Shown here: one piece after another, positions 9,761 to 18,128 of the stretch
Numbering within the stretch: the stretch's first letter is position 1
How the letters are laid out: every line of letters begins with the position of its first letter
Assembly (NCBI RefSeq): GCF_003369835.1
Contig: NZ_QPMJ01000001.1
Span: 992,001-1,056,000, forward strand
Direction of reading: 5' to 3'
DNA length: 64,000 nt
DNA from: Halorussus rarus
GTDB taxonomy: Archaea > Halobacteriota > Halobacteria > Halobacteriales > Haladaptataceae
Made by a program: the position numbers and the translations under genes
Notes under the pieces: generated by a model
What the model was told of the DNA's origin: nothing
What the model saw: the letters and a program-made list of their open reading frames with translations, nothing else
Databases searched by the model: none

Positions 9761-10486
9761 TCAGTCGCCGTCCTCGGCGTGGTAGATGGCCCGGCGGAGC
9801 ACCCCGCGCAGGGTCCGGACCTCCCGGCCGGTCGGATGGGCGCGGCCGAGGAGCCGCCGGACCAGCCGGAGCGTCTTGTCCCGCTTCTCCTCGGGGTGGT
9901 CGACCGCGGCGAGGAACTCGCCGAAGTGGTCGTAGAACCCCTCGATCTCGGCCTCGTCGGCCCGCTGGCGCTCGACGTCCGGGAGCTGGGTCTCTTCGAG
10001 GGTGAGGTCCCGAAGCTCGTAGAGGGTGACGGTCGCGGCCTGGCCGAGGTTGAGCGACGAGTAGTCGGCGCTGGCCGGAATCGAGCACACCCGGTCGACC
10101 CGCGCCATCTCGTCGTTGGTCAGGCCGTTGTCCTCCCGGCCGAATATCAGGCAGGTGTCGGCCTCGACGTCCCGGAGGTCGTCGGCCAGTTCGTCGGGCG
10201 TCACGAACGGGAACCGGCGGTGCTTGCGGGCGTCCTCGTTGGTGCGCGCGGTCAGCCCCACGGTGTGGTAGTTCTCCACGAGGTGGTCGAACGTCACCTC
10301 GTCGGCCTCGGGCAGCACGTCCTCGCGGGCCTGGCCGGCGAAGCCGTAGGCCTCGCTGTCCCGGTGGAGCTCGGGCGGGTCCACCAGCTTGAGGTCGTCC
10401 ATCCCGAAGTTCTTCATCGCCCGGGCGATGGTCCCGACGTTGCCGGGGGTCTTCGGCTCGACGACGGCGACGGCGGGCGGATTCAT
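9761..10486 (-). CDS. trmJ: SpoU-type RNA 2'-O-methyltransferase (TrmJ-like)
   Basis: A 241-residue SPOUT methyltransferase of the TrmH/TrmJ branch. The N-terminal [18 protein letters not shown] motif, the central [14 protein letters not shown] motif and the C-terminal [15 protein letters not shown] motif make up the trefoil-knot AdoMet site. A helical C-terminal extension (about 165-241) is typical of TrmJ, which methylates tRNA position 32; an rRNA target cannot be excluded from sequence alone. Its ATG (10486) overlaps the TGA of the upstream gene by four bases, so the two are co-transcribed. Confidence 0.85.
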   Translation of the reverse strand: MNPPAVAVVEPKTPGNVGTIARAMKNFGMDDLKLVDPPELHRDSEAYGFAGQAREDVLPEADEVTFDHLVENYHTVGLTARTNEDARKHRRFPFVTPDELADDLRDVEADTCLIFGREDNGLTNDEMARVDRVCSIPASADYSSLNLGQAATVTLYELRDLTLEETQLPDVERQRADEAEIEGFYDHFGEFLAAVDHPEEKRDKTLRLVRRLLGRAHPTGREVRTLRGVLRRAIYHAEDGD

Positions 10487-11076
10487 GAGGAGGGGTAGTC
10501 CCGCCCGAGGTCGAGGTCGTCCACGTCGTCCTCGTCGACGGATTCGACGTCCGACTCGTCGTCCTCGCCGTCCACGTCCATGTTCCGGAGGTCGATGCGC
10601 TCGCGCTCCTCCTCGGGGAGCTCGACGTTGAGCTCCTCCTGGTCGACCTCGGGCGGTTCGGGCACGTCCTCGGGGTCGGTGTCGACGTGCTCGACGCCGC
10701 CGTACCCCTCGGGGGCGCGCCCGCCGTCGGCGAACCACTCGTGGAACTCGTCCTGTAGCTCCTGCTGGCCCTTGAACCGGTCGCCGCCCGCCTCGGCGAA
10801 CCAGTAGAGGAAGTCCGGCTCGTGCTCGTCGCAGAGCACGACCTCGCCGAGCGCCTCGCCGTAGACGACCTGTGCGACGTTGCACTCGTGGACCGCCTCG
10901 TCGCCGTGGATGAGCCAGCACGCGTCGCAGGGCGCGTTGACCAGCGCCTGGAGCCTGATGAGCCGCTTGCGGGGGTCCTTCGGGATCTCGTCCATCGGTC
11001 GGAACTCCCCGTCCTCGGTGAACACCTCGTCCTCGTCGAACCGCCAGCCGCGAAGCCCGATGCTGACCTTGCCCAT
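10483..11076 (-). CDS. Conserved haloarchaeal protein with Cys cluster
   Basis: A 197-residue acidic protein, upstream of and translationally coupled to the TrmJ-like gene. The start [19 protein letters not shown] is chosen because it matches the usual haloarchaeal N-terminus and longer versions read into non-coding repeats. A CDAC pair near residues 54-57, then ECN and LCDEH further on, could form a metal site. The last 60 residues are an Asp/Glu-rich tail. I recognise it as a widely conserved haloarchaeal protein without known function; coupling to an RNA methyltransferase hints at RNA metabolism, which is inference. Confidence 0.75.
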   Translation of the reverse strand: MGKVSIGLRGWRFDEDEVFTEDGEFRPMDEIPKDPRKRLIRLQALVNAPCDACWLIHGDEAVHECNVAQVVYGEALGEVVLCDEHEPDFLYWFAEAGGDRFKGQQELQDEFHEWFADGGRAPEGYGGVEHVDTDPEDVPEPPEVDQEELNVELPEEERERIDLRNMDVDGEDDESDVESVDEDDVDDLDLGRDYPSS

Positions 11077-11206
11077 TTGCGCGTGGGTTGGCGTTCGGGC
11101 GTGAAAAAGAGCCCGTTTGCCCGCGGGGCGGCCGACCCGTGATTCGGCTGCCGGTCGCGCCGAACGACTGGGTGCGGTCGGCGAACTGCGGTCGTCGGAC
11201 GGTGGT

Positions 11207-11248
11207 CTGCAGTCGGCTATCTGCAATCGGCTATCTGCGGTCGCTGGG
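11207..11248. repeat. 14-nt tandem repeat, about three copies
   Basis: Units CTGCAGTCGGCTAT (11207-11220), CTGCAATCGGCTAT (11221-11234) and a degenerate third (from 11235) lie between two minus-strand genes, just after the end of the NERD helicase gene. Probably a slipped-strand microrepeat. Confidence 0.7.
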
Positions 11249-11271
11249 TCGTGCTGCGAGCGGGTCGCCCC

Positions 11272-13416
11272 TCAGCCGACGAACCGGTCGATGGTCGTGG
11301 CCCGCGAGCCGTCGTCCATCTCGCGCTCGAGGTCGTCGGGGTGGGGCGCGGGGAATGTCAGCGCCGGGTCGAACCACGACACCTGGCGGTTGATGTCCTC
11401 GATCTCGTGGAAGATGGGCTCGTCGTCGCCGGTCCCGGTGACGGTGCACCACGCCTCGGTCCGGGTGAGCGCGACGAACGCCTCGTTGCGGCGCTGGACC
11501 AGGTCGGCCCGCCGGGCGTCGTCCTCGACGTGCTCGACGCCGACGACGTACACCATCGCGGCCTGGTTTCCCTTCGCGCGGTTGACCCGCGAGACGGTGA
11601 CCGCGCCGTCCTCGGCGAACACGTCCTTGCTCCCCTCCCAGACCAGGTTGGGGGTCACCCCCCGCGATTCGAGTTCGTCGGCGAGCCGCTCGCCGGTCTC
11701 CTTGGAAGACCAGTACTCGCCGAGCGGGACGACCAGTATCCGCTCGGGCGCGAGTCCGTGGTCGGCGATATCGTCCGCGACTCGGTCGGCCACCCACTCG
11801 ACCTCCTCGCCCTTGTCGGCGAACGACTGGAACGCCGCGAACGGCGTCGCGGCCGTCTCGTCGGCGAGCGGATGCGGCGAGTGCTCGGCCGGCCGGGTCA
11901 GTTCCACCGGGTCGCCGAACTTCCGGAAGTCGCCCGACTCGACCTCGTAGCCGATGGACTCCCAGCCGTCCTGGGTCGTGATGGCCTGGACCGCGCCGCC
12001 GTCCCTGACGAGCCCCATCCCGAGCGCGTGGGCGAGCATCAGCACAGACCGCGGGGTCCGGTAGGCCCGCCGCATGACCTGGCTCTTCTGGACGCCGCCC
12101 TCGTAGGTGCCCCGGAGGTCGACCACCGGCTCGCCGGCCTCGTCGGTCCCGAAGACGTTCGTCGGGCTCGGCGCGGTCAGCGTCTGGAGGTTCTGGGCCT
12201 CGTCGTACGCCCAGATCAGCCGCTTCGGCGGGCGGAGCGCGGCCCGGCAGAGCTTGTAGAACCCGGGGTCGAAGTCCTGGGCCTCGTCGATGAGAATCGC
12301 GTCGTAGGACTCCTGGACGGTGCCCTCCTCCAGCACCTCCAGGCAGCACGAGTGGAGCAGGTTGCCGTCCTCCTCGTCGAACGCCTCCCTCGCGTCGCCG
12401 TAGGTCCGGGGCGTGACGCCCGCCTCCTGGGCGATGCGGTAGTAGAGGCCCTGGCGCTCCTTGCCGCCCCAGCCGTGGAGGACGTGGAACTTGTCCCAGT
12501 CTGGCTCGGCGTCCTCGGAGGTGAAGAAGGCGTAGTAGCGCCGGACCTTCTCGGTGATGGTGTCGTAGAGGCTCCGGGTCTGGAACGTGAGCGCGACGTC
12601 CCACTCGGGGTGGGCGGCGTGCATCCGTGCGGCCTTCTTGGCCATCAGCACGGTCTTGCCCGACCCGGCGATGCCTCGGACCTGCTGGGGCCCCTCGGGA
12701 ATCTGGAGGCCGACCTCCTCCTGTTTCTCGTCGAGCCTGTTCAGCCCCTTCCGGACGCGCTCGTACAGGCCGGCCTTGGTCGCCCCGTCCTCGAGGTTCG
12801 GGCTGCGCTCGCCGCTAATCGGCTGGCCGCCGCTCAGCACCGCCCTGGCCGCCTCGTACTCGTCGGCGGTCAGCCCCTCGCCGGGCAGCGACCGGACGCG
12901 CCGGCGGAGCGCGCTCGGCGTGAGGTCGTCGGCGGTCAGCACCGGCGGCGCGGCCGGCCCCTCGTGGAACCCGCGAGCCTCCCACTCCTCCCGACTGATG
13001 TTGGGGAGCGCGACGACGGGGTTCATCGACACCTTGTGGTTGTGGCGCTCGTCCATCAGTTCGGGCTCCTTCGTGAAGTGCGAGAGCAGCTTGAACCCCT
13101 GGTCGCGGGCCTGGGAGTACGGCGCGGCGCTCGACTGGGAGGTCCCCCGCAGCAGCCACTTGTCGCCCTCGATGGCCCGGATGTGGTCGATCTGGTAGCC
13201 CTTGCACTCGACGACCACCGCGCCGGCGTCCCGGAGGAAGAGCAGGAAGTCCATCTCCCGGTCGTACTCCCCGGCGGTCCGGTCGACGATGGGATAGCGG
13301 TGGTAGGCGACGCCGACGTCGTCCGGTCCGAACGCCGACTTGAGCCGGTTCCAGACCGCCCGCTCGGCGTCGGCTCCGGAGTGGTCGGCCTGATGGCCCG
13401 ACGAGACGAAGTTCAT
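11272..13416 (-). CDS. NERD nuclease-domain / UvrD-like DNA helicase
   Basis: A 714-residue protein. Residues about 12-125 form a NERD domain (nuclease-related; conserved YDREMDFLLF...AVVVECKGYQ, a PD-(D/E)XK-like core). A superfamily-1 helicase follows: Walker A GIAGSGKT with Lys254, a DEAQDFDP motif II, and a C-terminal motif VSRVNRAKGNQAAMV followed by RNEAFVALTRTE (motifs V and VI). The start at 13416 is preferred because earlier frames run through the hairpin element upstream. NERD-helicase fusions are common in prokaryotes and some act in DNA repair or phage defence; the role here is unproven. Confidence 0.88.
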   Translation of the reverse strand: MNFVSSGHQADHSGADAERAVWNRLKSAFGPDDVGVAYHRYPIVDRTAGEYDREMDFLLFLRDAGAVVVECKGYQIDHIRAIEGDKWLLRGTSQSSAAPYSQARDQGFKLLSHFTKEPELMDERHNHKVSMNPVVALPNISREEWEARGFHEGPAAPPVLTADDLTPSALRRRVRSLPGEGLTADEYEAARAVLSGGQPISGERSPNLEDGATKAGLYERVRKGLNRLDEKQEEVGLQIPEGPQQVRGIAGSGKTVLMAKKAARMHAAHPEWDVALTFQTRSLYDTITEKVRRYYAFFTSEDAEPDWDKFHVLHGWGGKERQGLYYRIAQEAGVTPRTYGDAREAFDEEDGNLLHSCCLEVLEEGTVQESYDAILIDEAQDFDPGFYKLCRAALRPPKRLIWAYDEAQNLQTLTAPSPTNVFGTDEAGEPVVDLRGTYEGGVQKSQVMRRAYRTPRSVLMLAHALGMGLVRDGGAVQAITTQDGWESIGYEVESGDFRKFGDPVELTRPAEHSPHPLADETAATPFAAFQSFADKGEEVEWVADRVADDIADHGLAPERILVVPLGEYWSSKETGERLADELESRGVTPNLVWEGSKDVFAEDGAVTVSRVNRAKGNQAAMVYVVGVEHVEDDARRADLVQRRNEAFVALTRTEAWCTVTGTGDDEPIFHEIEDINRQVSWFDPALTFPAPHPDDLEREMDDGSRATTIDRFVG

Positions 13417-13777
13417 GTCACATCCCCTGTGGAAGCAGGATTTAAACGTTAGGTTTGCGCCGGCGGGTGGTTTTCGGAGGAGAAGTTTGTAGGATAGTAG
13501 TTTGGCTGACTTTGGAGGATGGGCTGCTGAAATGTCCCTAGCCAGAGGGAAGGTGATGTAGAAAGCCCCCGGCCGCTCGCGGTCTCTCAGCGACATATCC
13601 TCGGCTCGCTGCGCTCGCCTCGGATAGGGGTCGCTGAGGCGACCACGTAAACGCGAGCGGCCGGCCCCTTCCGTCCACCCAAACGGAGAACGGTACCCCG
13701 AGCGCATCCGAGGGCGAGTCCCTGTAATCGCTGCCGAAACGACCTCCTTTTTACCCCTCGCGCACCGCCGTCCCGAC
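13417..13777. other. Intergenic region with large hairpin
   Basis: About 360 nt without a convincing gene between the NERD helicase and folP, which are divergently transcribed. It contains the nested palindrome at 13571-13662 and, near its right end, a TTTTTACCCC run (13748-13757) that could serve as the folP TATA region. Confidence 0.6.
13571..13662. repeat. Nested palindromic intergenic element
   Basis: Three nested inverted repeats share one centre: GGCCGCTCGCG (13571-13581) with CGCGAGCGGCC (13652-13662); CTCAGCGAC (13586-13594) with GTCGCTGAG (13630-13638); and an inner CCTCGG/CTCGC set around 13599-13625. The element could fold into a long cruciform or RNA hairpin. Very similar intergenic elements recur in haloarchaeal genomes in my recollection, often mis-annotated as small proteins. 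It may be a REP-like or attenuator element. Confidence 0.75.
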
Positions 13778-14920
13778 ATGCAGAACGTCACCGCCGCGGG
13801 GCTGGGCATCGGCGACGACTACCCGCCGCGGATCATGGGCGTCCTCAACGTCAGCGAGGAATCGCCCTACGACCCGAGCGTCTACGACGACCCGGGCGAG
13901 GCGGCCGCGTACGTCGACGAGGAGCTCGTCGGCGAGGGCGCCGACATCGTGGACGTCGGCCTCGAGTCCGCCAACAAGCGCTTCGAGGTGCTGTCGGCTG
14001 AGCAGGAACTCGACCGGCTCGACACCGCGGTCGAGGCCATCGAGAGCGTGTCGGGCGACGCCGTCTTCTCCATCGAGACCCGGTACGCCGAGGTGGCCGA
14101 CGAGGCGCTCTCCCGGGGGTTCGACATGGTCAACGACATCTGCGGGTTCGCCGACCCCGCGATGCCCGACGTCTGCCGGGAGCACGACGCCGCCGTGGTC
14201 AAGATGGCGAGTCCGCCCGACCTCGAACGCCCCGGGGCCGTCGAGAAGCCCGACGACATCTACGACGCTCTGCAGCGCGAGGGGCTGACCGACAAGACCG
14301 TCGTCGACCCGGCGTTCGGCGGGTGGTCCGAGGCGAAGACCCTGGAGGACGACCGCGAGACGTTCCGGCGCCTCCGGGAGTTCCGCGGGCTCGGCCGGCC
14401 CATCTTGGTCTCGATCAATCGGAAGAACTTCCTCCGGGACCTCGCCGGCCGGTCCACCGAGGAGGCCCTGCCGGTGTCGCTGGCCGCGACGTCGATGGCG
14501 GTCGAGCGCGGCGCCCACGTCGTCCGGACCCACGACGTGGCCGAGACCGCCGACGCCGCGAAGATAGGTGCGGCGTTCGCCCGCGAGAGAGTGACCGAAG
14601 ATGCCGACGGGGTCGACGTCGAGGAACTCGACGCCACCACCGCCGACGAGGCCGCCCGACATCTCGACCGCCTCGGGGCAGACCGGAACCGGGCCGAGGA
14701 GATGTCGGCGCGGGTCTTCGAGCTCTCGGGGCTCTCGGCGAACGAACGCGACCGCCTCGTCGCGGCCGCGGCCGACTCCGGGGCGGTCGCCGCGCCCGGC
14801 GAGTCGGGCCTGCTGCTCGCGGGGTCGCCGGCGGTCCTCGACCGACTCCGGACCCTCGTCGTCGAGCCTTCGGAGCGACTCCAGAGGGCGCTCGAAAGCG
14901 TCGGCGAGCCGAAACGCTAA
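13778..14920 (+). CDS. folP: Dihydropteroate synthase
   Basis: A 380-residue TIM-barrel pterin enzyme. The N-terminal IMGVLNVSEESPYDPS and EGADIVDVGLESANKR correspond to the DHPS substrate-binding loops, followed by MVNDICGFADPAMPDV. DHPS joins 6-hydroxymethyl-dihydropterin diphosphate to p-aminobenzoate; in archaea related enzymes may use other arylamines. The C-terminal 100 residues go beyond the barrel. The next gene (mptE) makes exactly the pterin diphosphate DHPS needs, which supports the call. Haloarchaea are known to make folates, so genuine DHPS activity is plausible. Confidence 0.85.
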   Translation: MQNVTAAGLGIGDDYPPRIMGVLNVSEESPYDPSVYDDPGEAAAYVDEELVGEGADIVDVGLESANKRFEVLSAEQELDRLDTAVEAIESVSGDAVFSIETRYAEVADEALSRGFDMVNDICGFADPAMPDVCREHDAAVVKMASPPDLERPGAVEKPDDIYDALQREGLTDKTVVDPAFGGWSEAKTLEDDRETFRRLREFRGLGRPILVSINRKNFLRDLAGRSTEEALPVSLAATSMAVERGAHVVRTHDVAETADAAKIGAAFARERVTEDADGVDVEELDATTADEAARHLDRLGADRNRAEEMSARVFELSGLSANERDRLVAAAADSGAVAAPGESGLLLAGSPAVLDRLRTLVVEPSERLQRALESVGEPKR

Positions 14921-15022
14921 GAGAAAACTTATGCCGGGGGAGCCAGAACCACCGCTCGGGAAGCCGGAAGGGCGCTCGCGGGTAGGGGTACTTGCCAGCG
15001 AACTTCCGGCTCGACGGTTCTT

Positions 15023-15718
15023 ATGATGCGCTACCAGACCTGGAGACCCGTCTACGAGCTGATACTCGCCGACTTCGGCTTCGACCGCTCGGCCGACGAG
15101 CGCGCCCGCGACGCGCTGGCCGACCTGGCCCGGCCGTTCGACCTCGACCGCCTCGACGCGACCGGCCGGACGGTCGCCGTGGCGGGCGCCGGCCCCTCGC
15201 TGACCGACCCGGCCGAACTCGACCGCGCCCGCGAGGCCGACGCCGTGTTCGCGGCCTCGACCGCGGCCGACGACCTCCGAGACGCGGGCGTCGCGGTCGA
15301 CTGCATGGTCACCGACCTCGACAAGAACCCCGAGACCGCCCGAGAGTTGACCCGAGAAGGGACCCCGGTGGCGGCCCACGCCCACGGCGACAACGTCCCG
15401 GCGGTCCGCGAGTGGGTGCCCCGGTTCGACGCCGACAACGTCCTGGCGACCACGCAGGCCAGGCCGGTCGGGCCCGTCCGGAACTTCGGCGGGTTCACCG
15501 ACGGCGACCGGGCGGCGTTCCTCGCCGACCGCCTCGGCGCCGACCGACTCGTCTTCGTCGGCTGGGACCTCGACGACCCCGACGTAGACGAGACGAAGGC
15601 GAAGAAGCTCCGGTGGGCCGAGCGCCTGCTCCGCTGGCTGGAGCTGCGCCGCGGCGAGGAGTTCGCCGTGCTGGACGGGCGGCGAGAGGGAATCGACACG
15701 GGCGAGTTTCCGGACTGA
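15023..15718 (+). CDS. mptE: 6-hydroxymethylpterin diphosphokinase MptE-like
   Basis: A 231-residue DUF115/MptE-family protein. The conserved core GPSLTDP...ADAVFAASTAADDL...CMVTDLDKN and VFVGWDLDDPD are diagnostic. MptE transfers diphosphate from ATP to 6-hydroxymethyl-7,8-dihydropterin, the archaeal alternative to FolK. It lies 102 nt downstream of folP on the same strand, so the two consecutive pathway steps are neighbours. An alternative ATG one codon later is equally possible. Confidence 0.9.
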   Translation: MMRYQTWRPVYELILADFGFDRSADERARDALADLARPFDLDRLDATGRTVAVAGAGPSLTDPAELDRAREADAVFAASTAADDLRDAGVAVDCMVTDLDKNPETARELTREGTPVAAHAHGDNVPAVREWVPRFDADNVLATTQARPVGPVRNFGGFTDGDRAAFLADRLGADRLVFVGWDLDDPDVDETKAKKLRWAERLLRWLELRRGEEFAVLDGRREGIDTGEFPD

Positions 15719-15721
15719 TCC

Positions 15722-16693
15722 TCAGGGTTCCAGCACGACCTTCCCGACGGTCTCGCGGTTCTCGATGGCCTCGTGGGCCGCCGCCGCCTCTTCGAGCGGG
15801 AACCGCTCGCCGACCACGACCTCCAGGTCGCCCGACGCCAGCAGCTGCTGGAGTTCGGGCACCGCCTTCAGGATGCGCTGGGGGTCGCGCTGGAGCGCGT
15901 TGCCGAGGTGGTAGCCGACCACGGACTTGTTCTCGAAGAGGAGCCGGGTCGTCTCGACCTCGCCGGGTTCCCCGCTGGCCGCACCGTAGGTCACGACGCG
16001 ACCGAAGTGCGCGAGCGCGTCGAGGCTCCGCGAGAACGTCTCGCCGCCCACGCCGTCGAGGACGAGGTCGACGCCCTCGCCGTCGGTCTTCTCGTCGATC
16101 ACGTCCCGGAAGTCGGACTCCTCGTAGTTGATGGGGTGGTCGCAGCCGAGCCGCTCGGCCAGTTCGAGCTTCTCGTCGGTGCTGGCCGTGCCGAACACCT
16201 CCGCGCCCGCCGCGCTGGCGAGCTGGACCGCGGCGGTGCCGACCCCGCCAGCGGCGGCGTGGACGAGCACGCGCTCGCCCTCTTCCAGTTCGCCCCACTC
16301 GTGGAGCACCGAGTGGGCGGTCATGAACTGGACCGGGAAGCCGGCGGCCTCGGCGAACGACATCGGCTCGGGCACCTCGAACAGCGAGTCGGCGTCGGCG
16401 AGCGCGTAGTCGGCGTACCCGCCCCGGCCGGTCATGGCGACGACCCGGTCGCCCTCTTCGTAGTCGACCCCGTCGCCGACGGCGTCGACCGTGCCCGCGG
16501 CCTCCATCCCGGGGACGTAGGTCGGCTCCGGCCCGCCGACGTAGTGGCCCCGGCGCTGCATGATGTCCGCGAAGTTGACGCCCGCGGCCTCGACCGCGAT
16601 GCGGACCTGGCCCGGGCCCGGTTCCGAGGCCTCGACGTCGGTCACATTCAGTGCCTCGCTGCCGCCGAACTCGGTGACTTCGACCTGTCGCAT
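15722..16693 (-). CDS. qor: NADPH:quinone reductase (zinc-free MDR)
   Basis: A 323-residue medium-chain dehydrogenase/reductase. The GroES-like N-terminal half has EAAGVNFADIMQRRG; the Rossmann half has the nucleotide motif VLVHAAAGGVGTAAVQLA near residues 142-159. The zinc ligands of alcohol dehydrogenases are missing, as in QOR and crotonase-type reductases. It likely reduces quinones or enones with NADPH in the cytoplasm. It is convergent with mptE with only 3 nt between the stop codons. Confidence 0.88.
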   Translation of the reverse strand: MRQVEVTEFGGSEALNVTDVEASEPGPGQVRIAVEAAGVNFADIMQRRGHYVGGPEPTYVPGMEAAGTVDAVGDGVDYEEGDRVVAMTGRGGYADYALADADSLFEVPEPMSFAEAAGFPVQFMTAHSVLHEWGELEEGERVLVHAAAGGVGTAAVQLASAAGAEVFGTASTDEKLELAERLGCDHPINYEESDFRDVIDEKTDGEGVDLVLDGVGGETFSRSLDALAHFGRVVTYGAASGEPGEVETTRLLFENKSVVGYHLGNALQRDPQRILKAVPELQQLLASGDLEVVVGERFPLEEAAAAHEAIENRETVGKVVLEP

Positions 16694-16726
16694 GGCCTCG
16701 GCTTCGGCCCGGACGCCGATAAACTT

Positions 16727-17198
16727 TCATGGAGTGGTTCGTTTTTCCGGTTCGCGCGCTCCCTGCTCGGCCCTCGCAGGGCACCGCGCCTCCACGGTGG
16801 CTACCGCGAGCGGTTCGACCGGGTTGTCCGCGATCGGAATCATCAGGAGGTCGGCGAACAGGTGGCTGGCGAGACCGGCGAGCGCGCCGCCGAACCCGAG
16901 CGCGAACGCCGCCCGCGGCCGGAACGCAGGCACGTTGTCGACCTGGCTGGCGAACCACAGGAGAGTCGCCGAGACGAACGCGAGGGCGAGTCCGAACGCG
17001 AGGCGGTCCCCGAGCGCGAACAGCACGGTGTGGACCCGCCGTGGTGGTGCGAGAAGGAGATCTTGCCGTCTAGGTCCGGCAGGAGCGCGGTGGCCAGCGC
17101 CAGCACCAGGACCGACGGGTACCGGCGCTCGCGGTCGAGCAGGAGCGCGAGCGGTGCCGCGAATAGAGGGCCATCTCCACGTGGCCCAGCGGAACCAT
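16727..17198 (-). pseudogene. DUF457-type metal-dependent hydrolase, frameshifted
   Basis: Three pieces in three frames together resemble a YdjM/DUF457 membrane metal-dependent hydrolase. A start MVPLGHVEMA at 17198, then LFAAPLALLLDRERRYPSV...LLPDLDGKISFSHHHG in another frame, then RVHTVLFALGDRLAFG...LFADLLMIPIADNPV in a third to a stop at 16727. The second shift falls inside the expected HHHG-x-xHT metal motif, near 17045, at a short G run (one base missing). No single frame covers the protein, so it is inactive unless the shifts are sequencing errors. Confidence 0.75.
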
Positions 17199-17256
17199 GC
17201 CGGTCGTAGCCCCCGTACGGCATCAAGCGCGACGGACGACGGGCGGCCCGGAATCG

Positions 17257-17736
17257 CTACTCCGAGAGCTTCTTTCCGCCGATGTAGAGCCGGCCGGGGT
17301 CGGGCCGGCCGGCCTCGAAGGGCTCGCGGTACTCCATCAGCTGGAACAGGACGCCCGTCGGATTGCGGGGCGAGACGAACGCCTCGGCCCACGCATCGTA
17401 GTCGGTCCGGTCGACCACCCGCACCCCGTCGGCTTCGAGCGCCGCGACCGCGGCGTCCATGTCACCGACCTCCAGGGTGACGTGGTGCATCCCCGGGCCG
17501 TTCTCGGCGAGGAAGTCGGTGAGGAACGATTGCTCGCCGTCCACGGGCTCTATCAGTTCGACCCGGGAGGCGTCGCCGAGCAGGTAGTACGCCCACCGGA
17601 ACGCCCCGGTCGGGTCCGCCTCGTGGACGAGCTTCTCGGCCCCGAGCAGTTCGAGGAGCGGTTCGGCGTCGGCCACCGACTCGACCGCGACGCCGACGTG
17701 GTCGACGCGGACGTCGGGCATCTCGGGTTCGGTCAC
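17257..17736 (-). CDS. mce: Methylmalonyl-CoA epimerase (VOC family)
   Basis: A 159-residue vicinal-oxygen-chelate protein that interconverts (R)- and (S)-methylmalonyl-CoA in the propionyl-CoA route. The two beta-alpha-beta-beta-beta modules carry the metal ligands His13 (VDHVGVAVES), a second His in GMHHVTLEV, and Glu in GVLFQLMEY. Length matches the family. Mutase subunits are not adjacent, so the assignment rests on sequence alone. Confidence 0.87.
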   Translation of the reverse strand: MTEPEMPDVRVDHVGVAVESVADAEPLLELLGAEKLVHEADPTGAFRWAYYLLGDASRVELIEPVDGEQSFLTDFLAENGPGMHHVTLEVGDMDAAVAALEADGVRVVDRTDYDAWAEAFVSPRNPTGVLFQLMEYREPFEAGRPDPGRLYIGGKKLSE

Positions 17737-17820
17737 GCTTCCCGTCTCGGTCGCGACCGAGTTAGGTTTTCCCCGCGTCGCCCCGTGTAGGCAGAGAACC
17801 GGCCGCGGAGCGACACCGGC

Positions 17821-18006
17821 TCAGTCGGCGACGACGACGTCGGCGTCGGCCGCGTTCGCCTTCACGCTCTCGATACCCTGTTCGGCCTTCTGCTTGGTCG
17901 CGTACCCCTCTCCGGAGTCGGCAATGATGTTGCCGTTGTCGTGGACGAGTCGCCAGCGCCACTGTTCGGACCGGTCCTCGTACAGCTCGAATGTCGATTT
18001 GCTCAT
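17821..18006 (-). CDS. DUF1508 (YegP-like) small protein
   Basis: A 61-residue protein with one DUF1508 repeat: FELYEDRSEQWRWRLVHDNGNIIADSGEGY followed by a helix starting TKQKAEQGIESVK. This is the compact alpha/beta fold of the YegP/UPF0339 family, usually one or two repeats. The function is unknown. The start MSKSTFELYED at 18006 fits the family N-terminus; an upstream in-frame codon adds residues that do not. Confidence 0.88.
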   Translation of the reverse strand: MSKSTFELYEDRSEQWRWRLVHDNGNIIADSGEGYATKQKAEQGIESVKANAADADVVVAD

Positions 18007-18128
18007 GTTGCGAACAAATCTCCTCAAGCACACGATAAAAGGCTTCGGTGGGTAGTGGTCCCGACTACTCCCCAGGCGTCCGGACCGCTCTAAATCGGGT
18101 TATCGGTCGTACCCGACAGGGGAACCGA

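Noticed and set aside
13417-13809. N-terminal extension of the NERD helicase through the hairpin region
   Set aside because: The extension translates the palindromic element and antisense of folP; the NERD domain already starts right after the ATG at 13416.
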